Source of the DNA: Ignavibacteria bacterium
GTDB lineage: Bacteria > Bacteroidota > Ignavibacteria > UBA10030 > SZUA-254
Length of the DNA: 16,467 bases
Assembly (NCBI GenBank): GCA_005877655.1
Contig: VBOC01000046.1
Coordinates: 1-16,467, forward strand
Reading direction: 5' to 3'
Below, one piece after another: positions 15,273 to 16,467 of the stretch (its first letter is position 1; every line of letters starts with the position of its first letter). Made by a program: the position numbers and the translations under genes. Below the pieces are notes generated by a model, which ran no database searches, was not told where the DNA came from, and worked only from the letters and a program-made list of their open reading frames with translations.

Positions 15273-16467
15273 TTAAACAGAGCAATTTTCCTTTAATATA
15301 GATGAATCTGCCCACAATCGCAAGGAAGTATCGGCCGGGCCGATGCCCGAGAGGAGCAGCCGGCTGATCTCATCACAGAGAAGATACCCGTTGTCAGTAA
15401 GTCTCAGGAGCGGGCGATCGATAACGGCCAGCCCATCCGAGAGAAGTCGTTCGATGAGCGCTCCCTTCCGGGAACTAAGGTCGACTCCGTAGACCGACCT
15501 CAGGCCGTCCAGGTTGACACCTTCACCCCGGAGCCCGAGCATCACCGATTCGTCGAATAATTCTCCCGCGGTGAGAGCTTCCTCGTCGGCGACGGGGAGG
15601 CGATTCTTCGAAATCGCACCGCAGTACGACCGGAGGTTTGAGATGTTCCACCAGCGGCGATTCCGCCAGAACGAGTGTGCGGACGGGCCGAATCCAAGAT
15701 AGTTTGAATGGTTCCAGTAGTTTCCGTTGTGGCGGGAGCGAAATCCCGGGCGGGCATAATTAGACACCTCATAATGTTCATACCCCGCCCCGCCAAGATA
15801 CTTCATCGTTAATTCATACATCCCGGCTTCCGATTCGATCGGCAGGGGCGAGACCTGTTTGGCCGCGACCATCCGTGCCAGGGGCGTGCCTCGTTCCACG
15901 ATGAGACTGTAAGCGGAGATATGCCTGGGTCCTAGTTCCACGGCCTGCCGGAGATTCCGTTCCCACCTGTCGGGAGTCTGATTCGGCAGGGCGAAGATGA
16001 GGTCGAGGCTCACGTTGTCGAACCCCGCGGCCTGGGCCATCCGGACGCTGCGGATCGCCTGTTCGCCCGTATGAATGCGCGTCAGGAATTTGAGATCATC
16101 ATCGAAGAACGATTGAACCCCGAAGCTTACGCGATTGACGCCGGCCCGGCGATATTCCCTCAATTTGTCGGGATCGACCGTGCCCGGATTCGCTTCGAGC
16201 GTGATTTCGATGTTCGGATCGAGGCGGAACGTGCTTCCCAGGAGCGCGATAATCCCGGCGATCACGTCAGGTTTCAGAAGCGAAGGCGTTCCCCCGCCGA
16301 AATAGAGAGTAGAAAACGTCTCCGTTTCCCTGTACGCCGCATAGAGCCCGATCTCGCATTTCAAAGAATGCACAAACTCGTCGATGGGCTCGAGCGCTTC
16401 TATCGAATAGAAGTCACAGTAAATGCACTTGTGTTCGCAAAAGGGAATATGAAGATAGAGACCGGCC
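15273..16467 (-). CDS. hemW: Heme chaperone HemW (radical SAM), missing only its first few residues
   Basis: This is a radical SAM protein of the HemN/HemW family; HemW inserts heme into target proteins and is not a coproporphyrinogen oxidase. The in-window part begins AGLYLHIPFCEHKCIYCDFY. It has the 4Fe-4S motif C-x3-C-x2-C followed by Asp-Phe; HemN has a fourth Cys there, so the HemW assignment follows. GGGTPSLL and FGVQSFFDDDLKFLTRIHT are SAM-binding and family segments. The C-terminal HemN_C winged helix is visible in GLRGEGVNLDGLRSVYG. Roughly 397 codons are present against a usual 380-400, so only a few residues lie beyond the right edge. Fifty-one bases separate its stop from DUF2723, with no terminator evident. 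HemW is probably an unrelated housekeeping neighbour. Confidence 0.93.
   Translation of the reverse strand, partial: AGLYLHIPFCEHKCIYCDFYSIEALEPIDEFVHSLKCEIGLYAAYRETETFSTLYFGGGTPSLLKPDVIAGIIALLGSTFRLDPNIEITLEANPGTVDPDKLREYRRAGVNRVSFGVQSFFDDDLKFLTRIHTGEQAIRSVRMAQAAGFDNVSLDLIFALPNQTPDRWERNLRQAVELGPRHISAYSLIVERGTPLARMVAAKQVSPLPIESEAGMYELTMKYLGGAGYEHYEVSNYARPGFRSRHNGNYWNHSNYLGFGPSAHSFWRNRRWWNISNLRSYCGAISKNRLPVADEEALTAGELFDESVMLGLRGEGVNLDGLRSVYGVDLSSRKGALIERLLSDGLAVIDRPLLRLTDNGYLLCDEISRLLLSGIGPADTSLRLWADSSILKENCSV

Overview
The window is about 16.5 kb of GC-rich bacterial DNA in which every supported gene lies on the minus strand, so transcription runs from right to left. No rRNA, tRNA, CRISPR array, insertion sequence or phage gene is visible. 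The gene content suggests an uncultured member of the Bacteroidota/Chlorobiota/Ignavibacteria (FCB) assemblage: a DUF2723 GT-C membrane protein with an NGDNDTFPLWY signature, a PqqL-like M16 zinc protease, a receiver-PAS protein with a paired-Cys tail, and a bacterial LMF1 homologue. This placement is inference from family content only.

Right third (16467 to 11238): an almost complete hemW (heme chaperone) is followed by a 915-residue DUF2723 polytopic glycosyltransferase-like protein and a GT4 glycosyltransferase. Middle (11234 to 6289): a second GT4 enzyme, a Wzx-type flippase whose frame is broken near 9820, a two-domain polysaccharide deacetylase-like protein, and a third GT4 enzyme. These genes abut or overlap by 1 to 4 bases where intact. 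They look like an assembly and export locus for a surface glycan, with DUF2723 as a candidate transferase on the periplasmic face.

Left of this (6190 to 3310) is a tightly overlapping trio: a divergent guanylate-kinase-like P-loop enzyme, a small lipoprotein of unknown function, and an LMF1-family membrane protein. They are joined by GTGA and TTGA overlaps and use rare start codons. A palindrome follows the LMF1 stop.

A strong sigma70-like promoter (3175-3202) then drives a third unit: an SRPBCC/AHSA1 protein preceded by a possible 16-codon leader ORF, a receiver-PAS protein with a CxxC...CxxC tail, and an exported M16 metallopeptidase that appears to start at CTG and runs off the left edge.

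There is no gene-free stretch over 300 bases. The largest gap (3100-3309) holds the promoter, the leader ORF and the palindrome. The most notable points are the broken flippase, the kinase-lipoprotein-LMF1 cassette of unknown purpose, the composite deacetylase, and the unusual translation starts.
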